From the NCBI RefSeq assembly GCF_008364765.1, contig NZ_VTUY01000013.1:1-64000 (forward strand): a stretch of 64,000 bases of DNA. The letters run 5' to 3'. The translations under genes and the position numbers were made by a program. The notes below the pieces were generated by a model. The model ran no database searches, was not told the DNA's origin, and was given only the letters and a program-made list of their open reading frames with translations. Shown here in pieces: positions 33,508 through 42,695 of the stretch. The stretch's first letter is position 1. The number at the start of each line of letters is the position of its first letter. This stretch comes from Bacillus sp. CH30_1T (lineage in GTDB: Bacteria; Bacillota; Bacilli; Bacillales; Bacillaceae_B).

Positions 33508-34439
33508 TGAATTTTTTTATAACAGATGATGATATCACCGTTCGTTCCATGCTTGCTCAAATTATCGAAGATGGGGATTTGGGACAAGTTGTTGGCGAAT
33601 CCGATGATGGAGCATTATTAAATGGAGAAACATTAAACTTGAAAAAGGTTGATATTTTATTGATTGATTTATTGATGCCCACCCGTGATGGTTTTGAAAC
33701 TATTCAATCTATCAAACCGGTATTTAAGGGGAAAATCATTATGATTTCGCAAATGGAGTCCAAGGATCTGATTGGTAAAGCATATACACTTGGAATTGAA
33801 AACTATATTATCAAGCCAATTAATAAAATAGAAGTGATAGCTGTCATCCGAAAAGTAATGGAGCATACTCGTCTCCAACAATCCATTCACGATATTCAAA
33901 AATCATTAAATTCTGTACTTCAAATAGGTTCTATCCTAAATCAAAAGGAGCCGGCTTTTAAGGAATATAATATTAAACATTATGGTGAGTTCCTTTTGGC
34001 GGAATTAGGTATTTCAGGCGAGAGTGGTAGTAAAGATTTATTAGAGATATTGGCTATTTTATTTAATTATGAGAAAAAGGATACATTTGAACACGGATTA
34101 CCATCTCTTAATGAAATTTATGAGCATTTAGCAAATAATAAGCTGGGAGCTGTCGGAGACGAAGGGAATCTTAGAAGAGAGGCTAAAGCTGCTAAGCAAC
34201 GTGTTCGCAGAACTATTTATCAGGCACTGACTCACATGGCATCTCTGGGACTTACAGACTTTTCAAATGCAAAATTCGAAAAGTACTCTTCCCTGTTTTT
34301 TGACTTTACGATGGTTCGCAAAAAGATGACAGAGTTAACAAATGAATCAAAGCCATCCTTCACTACTACACGAATAAATATAAAAAAATTTATTCAAGTA
34401 TTATATTTCGAAGCAAAACGAATGATGTTAGAAGGGTAG
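33507..34439 (+). CDS. Response regulator, GlnL (YcbB) family
   Basis: This 310-residue protein has an N-terminal receiver domain (acidic pocket TDDD, phospho-Asp in LLIDLLMP, Lys in YIIKPINK). Its long C-terminal output region (about 140-310, with RREAKAAKQRVRRTIYQAL) matches the YcbB family of glutamine regulators. AAGGAG lies 8 bases before the ATG, which overlaps the kinase stop codon. Likely targets are the divergent glutaminase gene and possibly the ansA unit, by analogy with B. subtilis GlnKL. Confidence 0.87.
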   Translation: MNFFITDDDITVRSMLAQIIEDGDLGQVVGESDDGALLNGETLNLKKVDILLIDLLMPTRDGFETIQSIKPVFKGKIIMISQMESKDLIGKAYTLGIENYIIKPINKIEVIAVIRKVMEHTRLQQSIHDIQKSLNSVLQIGSILNQKEPAFKEYNIKHYGEFLLAELGISGESGSKDLLEILAILFNYEKKDTFEHGLPSLNEIYEHLANNKLGAVGDEGNLRREAKAAKQRVRRTIYQALTHMASLGLTDFSNAKFEKYSSLFFDFTMVRKKMTELTNESKPSFTTTRINIKKFIQVLYFEAKRMMLEG

Positions 34440-34471
34440 AAAGGATACAGGAGAATACGTATGCCAAACTT

Positions 34472-34506
34472 TCCTTTGTAATGATCATTTTTCTCATTAC
34501 AAAGGA
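34472..34506. repeat. Perfect 13-base inverted repeat
   Basis: TCCTTTGTAATGA (34472-34484) and TCATTACAAAGGA (34494-34506) face each other over 9 bases. No T-run follows on either strand, so a simple terminator is doubtful. It lies between the response-regulator stop and the strong terminator at 34535. Confidence 0.7.
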
Positions 34507-34534
34507 ACCAAGCACCCCCGTAGTCTCGATGCGA

Positions 34535-34566
34535 AAGGAGATCCTTGTGTAGGATCTCCTTTTTTA
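34535..34566 (+). terminator. Terminator of the two-component operon
   Basis: A perfect 10-base stem AAGGAGATCC/GGATCTCCTT has a 7-base loop and is followed by a T-run, about 100 bases after the response-regulator stop codon. Confidence 0.9.
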
Positions 34567-34652
34567 TTTATTTAAAATAATTTAATACCGCGCTGCAAGA
34601 CATCCAAATAGATGCTTGTGTTCCTTTATCTTAATTAAGAGGTGAAGGATTA

Positions 34653-34936
34653 ATGTCAAATATAACATTCCATTGGAAACTTTCTCAAACTCCAGAACAA
34701 GCTGAAAGAAGCACTGCAAAATGTGTGGCAAATTATCTGTTTTTACGGATACGAATGTGCGAAGGCATAACGCAAACGGAAAAAACATATACCAATTTGC
34801 GATTTATAAATGCGAAGACAATCATACGTGGAACCGAAAGTTAGCTATCTATAAAACGTTCTCAGAGCATGTTTCTGAAATGGAGGAGCAGAAAGAAGAA
34901 TCCTCAATTAAGTCAGCCATTCCGATAACCAGCTAA
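34653..34936 (+). pseudogene. Frameshifted small conserved Bacillus gene
   Basis: A GAGGTGAAGG site precedes ATG at 34653. The frame reads SNITFHWKLSQTPEQAERST up to about 34720. The protein-like sequence then continues in the next frame as CGKLSVFTDTNVRRHNANGK, IYQFAIYKCEDNHTWNRKLA and so on to a TAA at 34934. I infer one coding sequence broken by a frameshift near 34715. The N-terminal part also lacks the Cys pair that would be expected to match the C-terminal C...C. Confidence 0.55.
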
Positions 34937-34964
34937 GCAGAACAAGGAATAAAGGTGATACACA

Positions 34965-35167
34965 TTGCACTAGATGATGTGATAGGAAAACATCGAATTG
35001 ATAAAGTGCTTTCAAATCTGCCTTCCATTTCTGATTAGGTGCAGGAATATTTTTAATTAAACCCTTTGATGCTATCCCCAACTCCTTAGCCATTTGTATA
35101 TCCCTCTCATTCTACCGGCATCATTTTTTTGCCTCTGCCCAGGCTTGCGAATTCTTTTTTTCGCCAT
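34965..35167 (-). pseudogene. Broken small gene with NSQAWAEAKK motif
   Basis: Minus-strand pieces read NSQAWAEAKK in one frame and, after a shift at an A-run and a TAG stop, NERDIQMAKELGIASKGLIK followed by NIPAPNQKWKADLKALY in the next. This resembles a short conserved protein of Bacilli that contains MAKELG..P.SLIKNIP.P.Q.WK. GGAGGATATGGTG precedes the first ATG. The copy is inactivated by at least one frameshift and one stop. Confidence 0.55.
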
Positions 35168-35334
35168 CACCATATCCTCCTTTTTGTTCTATAAGACTAT
35201 TTCACTATAGCGTGCAGAATTAGTCGATATTTATCACTTTAAATTTAGGTCCTTCAGAACAATACAAAGTTTTCCTTTAATCAAACGTTTGTTTAAAAAA
35301 TACTACATAAACATAACGTTATAAATGCTCGAAG
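35168..35334. other. Intergenic, no gene seen
   Basis: This A/T-rich stretch lies between the broken small gene and the terminator. A palindromic AAACGTTTG element occurs near 35283 with no gene to attach it to. Confidence 0.4.
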
Positions 35335-35373
35335 CAAAAAAGGACTACCTCCTTTTCATAAGAAGTAGTCCTT
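35335..35373 (-). terminator. Terminator left of attachment-site-like copy A
   Basis: A perfect stem AAGGACTAC/GTAGTCCTT is followed on the minus strand by six T residues. It lies 52 bases beyond the att-like repeat and would stop minus-strand transcription coming from the MATE gene. Confidence 0.85.
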
Positions 35374-35424
35374 TACTTACAAACTATTTAAACATCAGGC
35401 AGCTTCACAATTTAGTGAAACGGA

Positions 35425-35580
35425 ATTACATCATGCCGCCCCTAAGGTGAGAGTGCGTAATATTTTTAACCTGGTGTGCGTAGATTGCTGTATATCAATG
35501 TTTTGTTAAATTTTGTCTGTAACATCTTTAATGGGAATTAACCGTTTTTTACTGGATTGCGTTAGCAATATGTTAGCATT
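35425..35580. repeat. Attachment-site-like repeat, copy A (left end of island)
   Basis: It begins ATTACATCATGCCGCCCC, whose reverse complement encodes the Gly-Gly-Met-Met-stop end typical of groEL. It continues with CTAAGGTGAG, TGTAACATCTTTAATG and ACCGTTTTTTA, and ends GCGTTAGCAATATGTTAGCA. Copy B at 42811 aligns over the whole length at roughly three quarters identity by eye. The TGTTAGCA repeats resemble integrase arm-binding sites. No groEL gene is present, so this is a site-like duplicate, not the gene. Confidence 0.7.
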
Positions 35581-35621
35581 TTTAGTGTTATTTATTTACT
35601 AAGGTAATAGACTTCTGAAGT

Positions 35622-36977
35622 TTAGTTTTTGATAGAAAACTTTTCACGAGTCAATTTGGGCACAAATAACGATAAAAAGAAAGAACGGGATAAACTAAAT
35701 ACTACAAACGAGATCCATAATCCGTGATTTTGATATAAAGGGACAAAAAACCAAAGCGCTATTAAAAAGACAATCAATGCTAAAGTAATGGAATCACGGA
35801 TGGATTTTGCTTCAGTAGCACCAGAAAAAATTCCTTCTAACTGCAAACCCCAGAATCCAAAGATCGGAAACACAAGCATCCACACTAAATAAATTTCTGA
35901 TACAGCCTTTACTTCTGGAATTGTCGTAAAGAAAGCTATAATACTATTACCAAAGATAAATACGCTTAAACTCAAAAAGATTGCTGAAGCTAATCCCCAA
36001 AGAGCTGAAAGAGTAAAAGCCCGCTTATAAAGGAACAGATTTGCCCCACCTATAGCTCTGCCAACTAAGATACTTGAAGCATTGGCAAAACCACCAAATA
36101 AATAAGCTATAATATAGTGAATTTGTAGTAGGATGGCATTGGCTGCTAACGTCACTTCACCCTGGCCTGCCCCCATAGAAGTAAAAATTACTGTCATTGT
36201 GAGCAAACATACAGTCCTCAAGACTAAATCCCTGTTCATTTTCATCATTTTTAGAATGGGTTCTTTTTCTAGCAACATCGATAACTTTATACCAGCTAAT
36301 CTCTCTTTATTCGTCAAATACAAGAGCCATACCCCTAATACAACAGCACTAACCTCAGCTATAAGAGTAGCATAAGCAACGCCCTTAATTCTCATTCCTA
36401 ATCCTAAAACAAAAACAAGATCTAATATAATGTTTAAAACATTCATCCATATTTGAATAGCCAAAGCTAAGCGAACCTTCCCCATTCCAATAAGCCAACC
36501 AATAATGACATAGCTTAGTAGAATAAATGGTGCTCCCCAAATTCGAATAGAAAAATAAGTTGAGGCAAAGGATGATACAGCTTCACTTCCTCCAATTAAT
36601 GATAAGGCAATGGCAAGGATAGGATTCTGTAAAACGATAAACAATAAGCCAAACAATATAGCCAATATCATTGGCCTTAGAAAAGAAAGGATTATTTCAC
36701 TTTGTTTATTTGCCCCTCCTGCCTGAGCGGTAAATCCACTTGTACTCACTCGTAGGAAACCAAGCAGCCAGTACATCGTGTTAAATATAACGGCTCCAAC
36801 AGAGACTCCACCAATTGAAGCCGGGTCAGGAATTCTTCCTACTACCGCTGTATCAACAGCCCCTAAAATAGGAGTTGAAATTCCAGATATAATGAGTGGG
36901 ATGGCCAACACCAAATACTCCCTATGACTATAAGGCGCAGTGTTATTTAAGACCATAGAATCTGTTGCCAATTTCAT
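35622..36977 (-). CDS. MATE-family efflux transporter
   Basis: This 451-residue protein has about 12 hydrophobic segments and MATE/DinF features near the N-terminus (AIPLIISGISTPILGAVDTAVVG) and in the middle (GVAYATLIAEVSAVVLGVWL). AGGAGG lies 6 bases before the ATG. It follows the metallophore-type importer on the same strand after a 327-base gap that holds the importer terminator, so it may have its own promoter. By analogy with CntE-type exporters beside opine-metallophore importers it could export a metallophore, but MATE substrates cannot be read from sequence. Confidence 0.85.
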   Translation of the reverse strand: MKLATDSMVLNNTAPYSHREYLVLAIPLIISGISTPILGAVDTAVVGRIPDPASIGGVSVGAVIFNTMYWLLGFLRVSTSGFTAQAGGANKQSEIILSFLRPMILAILFGLLFIVLQNPILAIALSLIGGSEAVSSFASTYFSIRIWGAPFILLSYVIIGWLIGMGKVRLALAIQIWMNVLNIILDLVFVLGLGMRIKGVAYATLIAEVSAVVLGVWLLYLTNKERLAGIKLSMLLEKEPILKMMKMNRDLVLRTVCLLTMTVIFTSMGAGQGEVTLAANAILLQIHYIIAYLFGGFANASSILVGRAIGGANLFLYKRAFTLSALWGLASAIFLSLSVFIFGNSIIAFFTTIPEVKAVSEIYLVWMLVFPIFGFWGLQLEGIFSGATEAKSIRDSITLALIVFLIALWFFVPLYQNHGLWISFVVFSLSRSFFLSLFVPKLTREKFSIKN

Positions 36978-37184
36978 AAATTCCTCCTGCTTGATGTATA
37001 TCTTAAACGGTTGAAGCTACTTGTTTATCTTTTACAGTTAACCATTATTGCCTGGTAATTTGGGGCTTACTTAGACCTGAAATTTTTATTCCATCATGAT
37101 ACATACCCGCTTTAAGAACACTCATAAATCCTAACCAACAATTACCTAATAATTACAAAGTATAATCTCTTTCATTATGTAGAA

Positions 37185-37207
37185 AAAGACAGGTTTCCCT
37201 GTCCTTA
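37185..37207 (-). terminator. Terminator of the Fur-regulated importer operon
   Basis: A short stem AGGACAGG/CCTGTC with a 4-base loop is followed on the minus strand by TTTTTC, about 100 bases after the last importer gene. The rest of 36978-37304 shows no gene. Confidence 0.65.
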
Positions 37208-37304
37208 CGCAAATGTCTTACTAATTTTTTAGAGTCATCGTCGGAACCAGAAATTTACATTTTATCCTATCTAACTTCGCGATTATTTAGATAATCTATT
37301 TGTG

Positions 37305-38126
37305 TCAAACCCAGTTTACTTTCGTTGAAATTGTACGAAAACGCGGGTGTTCAGCAAGGATAGATTCTCTTAATCGTTTAACTATAGGGTGTTTGGATGA
37401 AAAAAATTGGTCTTTTGAATCGTAAAGCTCAATCAATTCTCCTTTTTCCAGGACACCAATTTGATCAGATATCGAGAAAGCTGCTTTAATATCATGTGTG
37501 ATAAAAAGATAAGATAAGCCGAAGTCATCTTTTAAATCGCTTAATAATTGTAAAATTAAGCTTTGTGTAACCATATCTAAACTACTAACTGATTCGTCAA
37601 GGACAATTAATTTGGGTTGAAGAGCAATTGCTCTAGCAATATTTATCCTTTGCAATTGTCCACCACTAAATTGGTGAGGGTATTTTTTTAGATCCCTTTC
37701 ACTTAAGCCTACTCTTTCTAATAGCTCAATGACCATTCTTCTTTTTTCTTCAATAGATAGCTTTTCAAAGTTCTCTAACGGCTCACATATAATTTGTTCA
37801 GCTGTCATTCGGGGATTAACAGCGGAATTTGAGTCCTGAAATACAACTTGAAGGTCACGGCGTATTTTTTGTTTGATAGCTTTATTTAAATTGTAAATAT
37901 CATATCCTTGAAACAAAACCTTACCTTGCTGTGGGCGTTGAATTCCGAGAATTACTTTCCCTAAAGTACTTTTCCCAGCTCCGCTTGTACCAATTAACCC
38001 CAAACATTTTCCTTCTTCAATAACAAAGGAAATCCCATTAAGAATATTATTTGTTTGGATCTTGCCTTTAAAAAAATTTTTAGAATTATAGCTAAAGTTT
38101 ACTTGTTTTACCTCTAATAAGCTCAA
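37305..38126 (-). CDS. ABC transporter ATP-binding protein (NikE/CntF type)
   Basis: This protein of about 273 residues is the second ATPase of a dipeptide/nickel-family importer. Walker A is GTSGAGKSTLGKVILG, the signature HQFSGGQLQRINIARAIAL and Walker B LIVLDESVSSLD. GAGGTGG suits the TTG at 38126 better than the GTG at 38135. It is the last gene of the five-gene importer operon and ends before its terminator. Confidence 0.9.
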   Translation of the reverse strand: MSLLEVKQVNFSYNSKNFFKGKIQTNNILNGISFVIEEGKCLGLIGTSGAGKSTLGKVILGIQRPQQGKVLFQGYDIYNLNKAIKQKIRRDLQVVFQDSNSAVNPRMTAEQIICEPLENFEKLSIEEKRRMVIELLERVGLSERDLKKYPHQFSGGQLQRINIARAIALQPKLIVLDESVSSLDMVTQSLILQLLSDLKDDFGLSYLFITHDIKAAFSISDQIGVLEKGELIELYDSKDQFFSSKHPIVKRLRESILAEHPRFRTISTKVNWV

Positions 38127-38159
38127 TGGTTCCACCTCTTGGGAAATTCGTTTTGCCCG

Positions 38160-38987
38160 TTACAACATATAGGAATAGGGTTGTTTTTGAGAATATAAGG
38201 TTGGCCTTGTTCTTAACAGCTTCTTCGTGTACTCATGTTGTGGATTATCAAATAGTTCTAATACATTTGCAGTTTCTACTATTCTTCCATGCCGCATCAC
38301 GATTACATCGTCAGCTAACTCTGAAATAACTCCAAGATCATGTGAAATAAGAAGAATAGATGTTCCATACTCAGAACGAATCTTATCTAATAGACGAAGT
38401 ACTAATAATTGGCTATGAAGATCAAGTGCTGTAGTTGGCTCATCTGCAATAATAACTGCCGGTTTTAAGCATGTAGCCATCGCAATCATAACTCGTTGAA
38501 GCATTCCACCACTTAACTGAAATGGATAGCTTTTTAGCAATTTATTGGGATCTGGCAAATTTACACTTTCCATCACATCAGTCGCAAGCTCCTTTGCTTG
38601 CTTTTTATTTAATGAAGTATGCGATCTAATCGTCTCAGAAAATTGGTGGCCAATCGTAAAAACGGGAGTAAAGGCATTCATCGGATTTTGCATAATAAAA
38701 GCAATTTCCTTTCCTCGAACTTTCCGCATTTCTTTGTTTTCTAGACCATTCAATTCCCTATCTTGTAGTATAATGCTCCCTCTAATATCCATATTCTTCT
38801 CATGTAGCTGTAGAATAGACATACTTGTAACAGTTTTACCACTACCACTTTCCCCAACAAGACCCAGAATCTTCCCTTTTTTAATTCCAAAATTAACTTC
38901 CTGAACAAGTGTAGAAAAGCATTTATTGTTTCTTACTTGCACATGTAAGTCTTTTACATTTAAAATGTCTCGCTCATTTGCTTCCAT
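38160..38987 (-). CDS. ABC transporter ATP-binding protein (NikD/CntD type)
   Basis: This 275-residue ATPase has Walker A GESGSGKTVTSMSIL, the signature FQLSGGMLQRVMIAMA, Walker B VIIADEPTTALD and the oligopeptide/nickel-family Q-loop IMQNPMNAFTPVF. It pairs with the next ATPase to drive the NikBC-like permeases. It lies 22 bases after the second permease gene. Confidence 0.91.
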   Translation of the reverse strand: MEANERDILNVKDLHVQVRNNKCFSTLVQEVNFGIKKGKILGLVGESGSGKTVTSMSILQLHEKNMDIRGSIILQDRELNGLENKEMRKVRGKEIAFIMQNPMNAFTPVFTIGHQFSETIRSHTSLNKKQAKELATDVMESVNLPDPNKLLKSYPFQLSGGMLQRVMIAMATCLKPAVIIADEPTTALDLHSQLLVLRLLDKIRSEYGTSILLISHDLGVISELADDVIVMRHGRIVETANVLELFDNPQHEYTKKLLRTRPTLYSQKQPYSYML

Positions 38988-39009
38988 ATATTCAACAGTC
39001 CTTTTTCAT

Positions 39010-39840
39010 TTAGCGGCGTTTAACCCCAAACCGTTCTGATAGTGATTCACCTAATAAATTAAAGGTAACAACGACTAGCATAATCATTAAACCCGGATAA
39101 ATCATTAATGTAGGATTTGTTCTGATATAGGACTTCCCTTCAAGAATCATCGCCCCCCATTCAGGAGTAGGGGGTTGCACACCTAAGCCTAAAAAGGACA
39201 TAGATGATAAATTCATAATTGCCCAACCCATTTCTAATGTTCCCATTACTGCTAGTGATGGTAGAACATTTGGAACAATATGTTTCTTCATGATAGTCGA
39301 TGTAGAAGAACCACTAATTTTAGCCGCTATAATATAGTTCTGTTCTTTCAGGCTTAGGACCATTCCTCGTATTACCCTTGCGTAATAAACCCATTGTACG
39401 AGAATTAACCCTAAAATGACTTGTTTAAGACCCGTTCCCCAAATACCAACAAATCCAAGAACAAACAAAAGGCTTGGGATCGCCATTAGACCATCACCGA
39501 TCCTCATTAGCAATTGATCAACCCAACCACCTATATATCCAGCAATGATACCAATGATTAAACCAATACTTAAAGCTGAAAAGAAAATTAGCAAGGCAAA
39601 GCCTAACGATATTCGAGCCCCATATAAGATACGTGAAAACGTACATCGACCTAAATGATCTGTCCCTAATGGATAATCCAAAGAAGGTGGCTGTAATTTA
39701 TGAGCTAAATTAACAGCGATTGGGTCATTAGGTGCAAGCCACGGAGCAAATATTGTGATCAAAAATAATATACACAGTATTAGAGAACATATGACAATCA
39801 CTTTTTGACTTTTTAATACACCACGAAACATTGCTATCAT
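39010..39840 (-). CDS. ABC transporter permease (NikC/CntC type)
   Basis: This 276-residue inner-membrane permease has about five to six spans, the OppC-type N-terminal APNDPIAVNLAHKLQPPSLDYPLGTDHLGR and the EAA-like loop KISGSSTSTIMKKHIVPN. Its ATG overlaps the stop codon of the preceding permease gene (ATGA). Part of the Fur-controlled importer. Confidence 0.92.
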   Translation of the reverse strand: MIAMFRGVLKSQKVIVICSLILCILFLITIFAPWLAPNDPIAVNLAHKLQPPSLDYPLGTDHLGRCTFSRILYGARISLGFALLIFFSALSIGLIIGIIAGYIGGWVDQLLMRIGDGLMAIPSLLFVLGFVGIWGTGLKQVILGLILVQWVYYARVIRGMVLSLKEQNYIIAAKISGSSTSTIMKKHIVPNVLPSLAVMGTLEMGWAIMNLSSMSFLGLGVQPPTPEWGAMILEGKSYIRTNPTLMIYPGLMIMLVVVTFNLLGESLSERFGVKRR

Positions 39841-40781
39841 TGATACTGCCTTCCTTTTCTGGAAATACGTGGGTCAATATACATTTGAATAAGGTCAACA
39901 ATTAAGTTGCTGACAAGAAATACTCCCGCTGCTAATAGTACATAGCCTTGAATAACAGGAACATCACGGTTAAAAATAGCGTCAATAAAATACCGCCCAA
40001 ACCCTGGCCACGAAAAGACTGCCTCTACAATAATAGCCCCCGTCAATAAGTTCCCTAAATTCATTCCAAGCCCAGTAATCATAGGAGAAATAGCAATTCT
40101 TAGTACATGCTTCCCCATTATAATCTTTTCATGTATTCCCCTCGTCCGTGCAAAAAGCACATAAGACTCTTGTAAATTATCAAGAACACTTGCGCGTAAC
40201 AGGCGAGTATATAAAGCTATTAAAGGAAAAGCCAACGTGACTGAAGGCAAAATTAAATGCTTCCAGGTTCCCGTACCTTCTACTGGGAAAAGGTCTAGTT
40301 TTACAGAAAAGAAAAAGATCAATAAATATCCAAGCCAAAATGATGGAATCGATGCCCCTATAAAAGAGAGGAATCGACTAAAATGATCAATAGCACTGTT
40401 CTTCTTTATACCTGCTAAAAAACCCAAAGGGATACTTACTAAAATTGCAATCAAAAGACTGCCTATAGTTAACTGAATAGTTGCTGGCAATCGCGAAGAA
40501 ATCTCTTCCCATACAGGTTTATTCGTAACATAAGATATGCCAAAATCAAGTTGGCATATCTTAATAAGGGCGTTCACATATTGGATTAGAAGAGGTTGAT
40601 TTAAGCCAAACTCATGTCTTTTTTGTTCCAACATCTCATCTGTAGCTTGAATATGTGCTGCAGCAAAGTATGCCTCAGCTGGATCCACTGGTGATAGGTT
40701 AATCATTCCGAATGTTAGTAGAGTAGCAATAAGAAAGATTGGAACGATGGTCATTATTCGTTTCAAGACATAAGTACCCAT
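39837..40781 (-). CDS. ABC transporter permease (NikB/CntB type)
   Basis: This 314-residue permease has about six spans and begins MGTYVLKRIMTIVPIFLIAT. It carries the NikB/OppB features FGMINLSPVDPAEAYF and the cytoplasmic loop LFARTRGIHEKIIMGKHVLR. A clear GGAGAGG precedes the ATG. It is coupled to the second permease by a 4-base overlap. Confidence 0.92.
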   Translation of the reverse strand: MGTYVLKRIMTIVPIFLIATLLTFGMINLSPVDPAEAYFAAAHIQATDEMLEQKRHEFGLNQPLLIQYVNALIKICQLDFGISYVTNKPVWEEISSRLPATIQLTIGSLLIAILVSIPLGFLAGIKKNSAIDHFSRFLSFIGASIPSFWLGYLLIFFFSVKLDLFPVEGTGTWKHLILPSVTLAFPLIALYTRLLRASVLDNLQESYVLFARTRGIHEKIIMGKHVLRIAISPMITGLGMNLGNLLTGAIIVEAVFSWPGFGRYFIDAIFNRDVPVIQGYVLLAAGVFLVSNLIVDLIQMYIDPRISRKGRQYQ

Positions 40782-40799
40782 AAAAACCTCTCCTGTCGC

Positions 40800-42425
40800 T
40801 TACTCGTTTACACTAATCCCTGTAAATGGATGTTCATCTCGGTTACCAGGGAATGTAAAATTAGAAACATCCTTTTGATAAATTGCTATTTTCTTAATAT
40901 ACGAAATAGGTACAATGGCACTTTGCTCTTGTAATGAGCCTAAGATTGCCGTGTAAAGCTGTTGACGTTCGTTTTCATCCGTTGTTTTTTGAACTTCAGC
41001 TATTTGGATCATTAACTCTTCTTTATTAGGATAGGATGAAATCGCTTCTCTAAATCCAAATCCTTCTGTGTTCATCATGTTTACGAAAGTATGCGGATCA
41101 TATGGCGCACCGAAGTTACTATAAAAATTCATATCAAACTCATTCGCTTTGAATCTTTCCACTTGAGTGGTAAGCTCAACTCCGACAATATTTAGTTTTA
41201 CACCTAAACCCGCCCACTCAGACTGTAATGTTTCAGCCATTGTTTTTTGGATTATTTCAGAAGAGTTATACATCAACTCAATTTCAAGTGGTTTCCCGTC
41301 TTTTTCACGTACATTTTTACCCTCTGGCAACATCCAGCCTGCTTCATCTAATAATTGTTTCGCTTTTTCAACATTATATTCAACCTTGGTCGTATCAACA
41401 TTTGAAGTGTAAGGTAAGTTTGTTGGTAAGATATAGTCGGCCTTCTCTTCTAATCCAGATGTCACACCTTCAACCATTGTTTGTTTATTAAATCCATAAT
41501 GTAATGCTTGGCGAACACGTACATCAGAAAGCTGTTCTTTATTCGTATTCATAACTAGCTGTCTAGTGGCGACTGGCTCAGAAATGCTAGTTTCATAGGA
41601 ACCTGTGGACTCTAATTGCTTAAAAGAATCTATACTGATAACACCTTCTCCATAAACAAGGTCTAAGTCCCCTTTTTCGAAAGCGAGTACGCGTGTTTCA
41701 GCATCAGGAATGACTTTGACTTTAATTTTCTCTACACTTGGGAGTTCTCCCCAATAATTTTCGTTACGTTTAAAAATAGCAAATTCATCTACCTTATATT
41801 CATCTAACACCCATGGACCCGTACCAACAGGTTGTTCTACACCCTTTGAAGTGTCACCATCTTCAGGGAAACCGACTTCTCCTAGAAAACGGACTGGACG
41901 TACAACTGCTAATTCCTGAATAGTAGGATAATACGGCTCTTTTAATGTTAATTTGAATGTATATTCATCTATGACATCTGTTTGATCAATCTTTGGAATA
42001 AATCCTAACCAACCATGCATGTCTGCATTCTTTAGTATTGCATCAAAGTTCTTTTTCACAATGTCAGCATTAAAATTTGTGCCATCAGAAAATTTAATAT
42101 CCTGGCGTAGGTTAAATACATATTCTTTCCCATCTTCAGAAATCTTCCAAGACTCTGCTAAATGTGGCTTTAACTCTCCTCCATCCTGGTAGCTAACTAA
42201 AGGTTCATATACCATGGATTGAGCAAATAATTGAGATGGATTATAAACATGTGGATTCATCTCTCCTATATCCCTTGGCCATGCAACAGTAAACATATTG
42301 CTACTTTCACTGGTAGACTCCATATTTCCTGCTGAATTTCTTGAACAACCAAGTAATGCCAAAGATAACATAAGGACAATTACAGATATAAGCAAAAAAT
42401 GTTTTATATATATTGGTTTTGCCAT
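40800..42425 (-). CDS. Nickel/opine-metallophore type substrate-binding lipoprotein (NikA/CntA family)
   Basis: This 541-residue protein has a lipoprotein signal with lipobox LLGC (Cys about 27) and is then NikA/CntA-like. AWPRDIGEMNPHVYNPSQLF, AQSMVYEPLVSYQ, VGTGPWVLDEYKV and RNENYWGELPSVEKI correspond closely to E. coli NikA, more than to peptide binders such as OppA. It captures a metal complex at the cell surface for the NikBCDE-like transporter. A GGGGGG site precedes the ATG, and a Fur box with a strong promoter lies just upstream. No metallophore synthesis gene is in the window, so the ligand (nickel, opine-type metal complex or scavenged chelate) is open. Confidence 0.9.
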   Translation of the reverse strand: MAKPIYIKHFLLISVIVLMLSLALLGCSRNSAGNMESTSESSNMFTVAWPRDIGEMNPHVYNPSQLFAQSMVYEPLVSYQDGGELKPHLAESWKISEDGKEYVFNLRQDIKFSDGTNFNADIVKKNFDAILKNADMHGWLGFIPKIDQTDVIDEYTFKLTLKEPYYPTIQELAVVRPVRFLGEVGFPEDGDTSKGVEQPVGTGPWVLDEYKVDEFAIFKRNENYWGELPSVEKIKVKVIPDAETRVLAFEKGDLDLVYGEGVISIDSFKQLESTGSYETSISEPVATRQLVMNTNKEQLSDVRVRQALHYGFNKQTMVEGVTSGLEEKADYILPTNLPYTSNVDTTKVEYNVEKAKQLLDEAGWMLPEGKNVREKDGKPLEIELMYNSSEIIQKTMAETLQSEWAGLGVKLNIVGVELTTQVERFKANEFDMNFYSNFGAPYDPHTFVNMMNTEGFGFREAISSYPNKEELMIQIAEVQKTTDENERQQLYTAILGSLQEQSAIVPISYIKKIAIYQKDVSNFTFPGNRDEHPFTGISVNE

Positions 42426-42443
42426 AAAACCCGCCCCCCTAAT

Positions 42444-42494
42444 TGAAAATGATAACCATTATCACATAGTAGGATATAGATATTTGATTGTCAA
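42444..42494 (-). promoter_or_regulatory. fur box: Fur-controlled sigma-A promoter of the importer operon
   Basis: On the minus strand TTGACA (42489-42494) and TACTAT (42466-42471) are 17 bases apart. The Fur box GATAATGGTTATCATTTTC (16 of 19 to consensus, about 42444-42463) covers the expected start site. This is a textbook layout for repression by metal-loaded Fur, so the importer should be induced by iron starvation. Confidence 0.88.
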
Positions 42495-42695
42495 TATGTT
42501 TTCGTATTTTTAACAAAGAATTCAGTCTAATTTTTATTTAATATTTTTAGATATAGTGAAAAAAAACATTAAAATAGGCTATTACCTTTTGATTTGTAAG
42601 GTGTTTACCACCTCTTAAGAATAAAGAATAAATATTAAATGAAACAAGAATTCTTTATTCGTTAATTAGTCGTGTATTTAACAAAAGAACTGAAA

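Noticed and set aside
34582-34788. 68-codon minus-strand frame
   Set aside because: Antisense to the frameshifted conserved plus-strand gene, no ribosome site.
35425-35445. A groEL gene end
   Set aside because: Only 16-18 bases match a groEL 3' terminus; no upstream groEL coding sequence exists on either side, so it is treated as an att-like duplicate.
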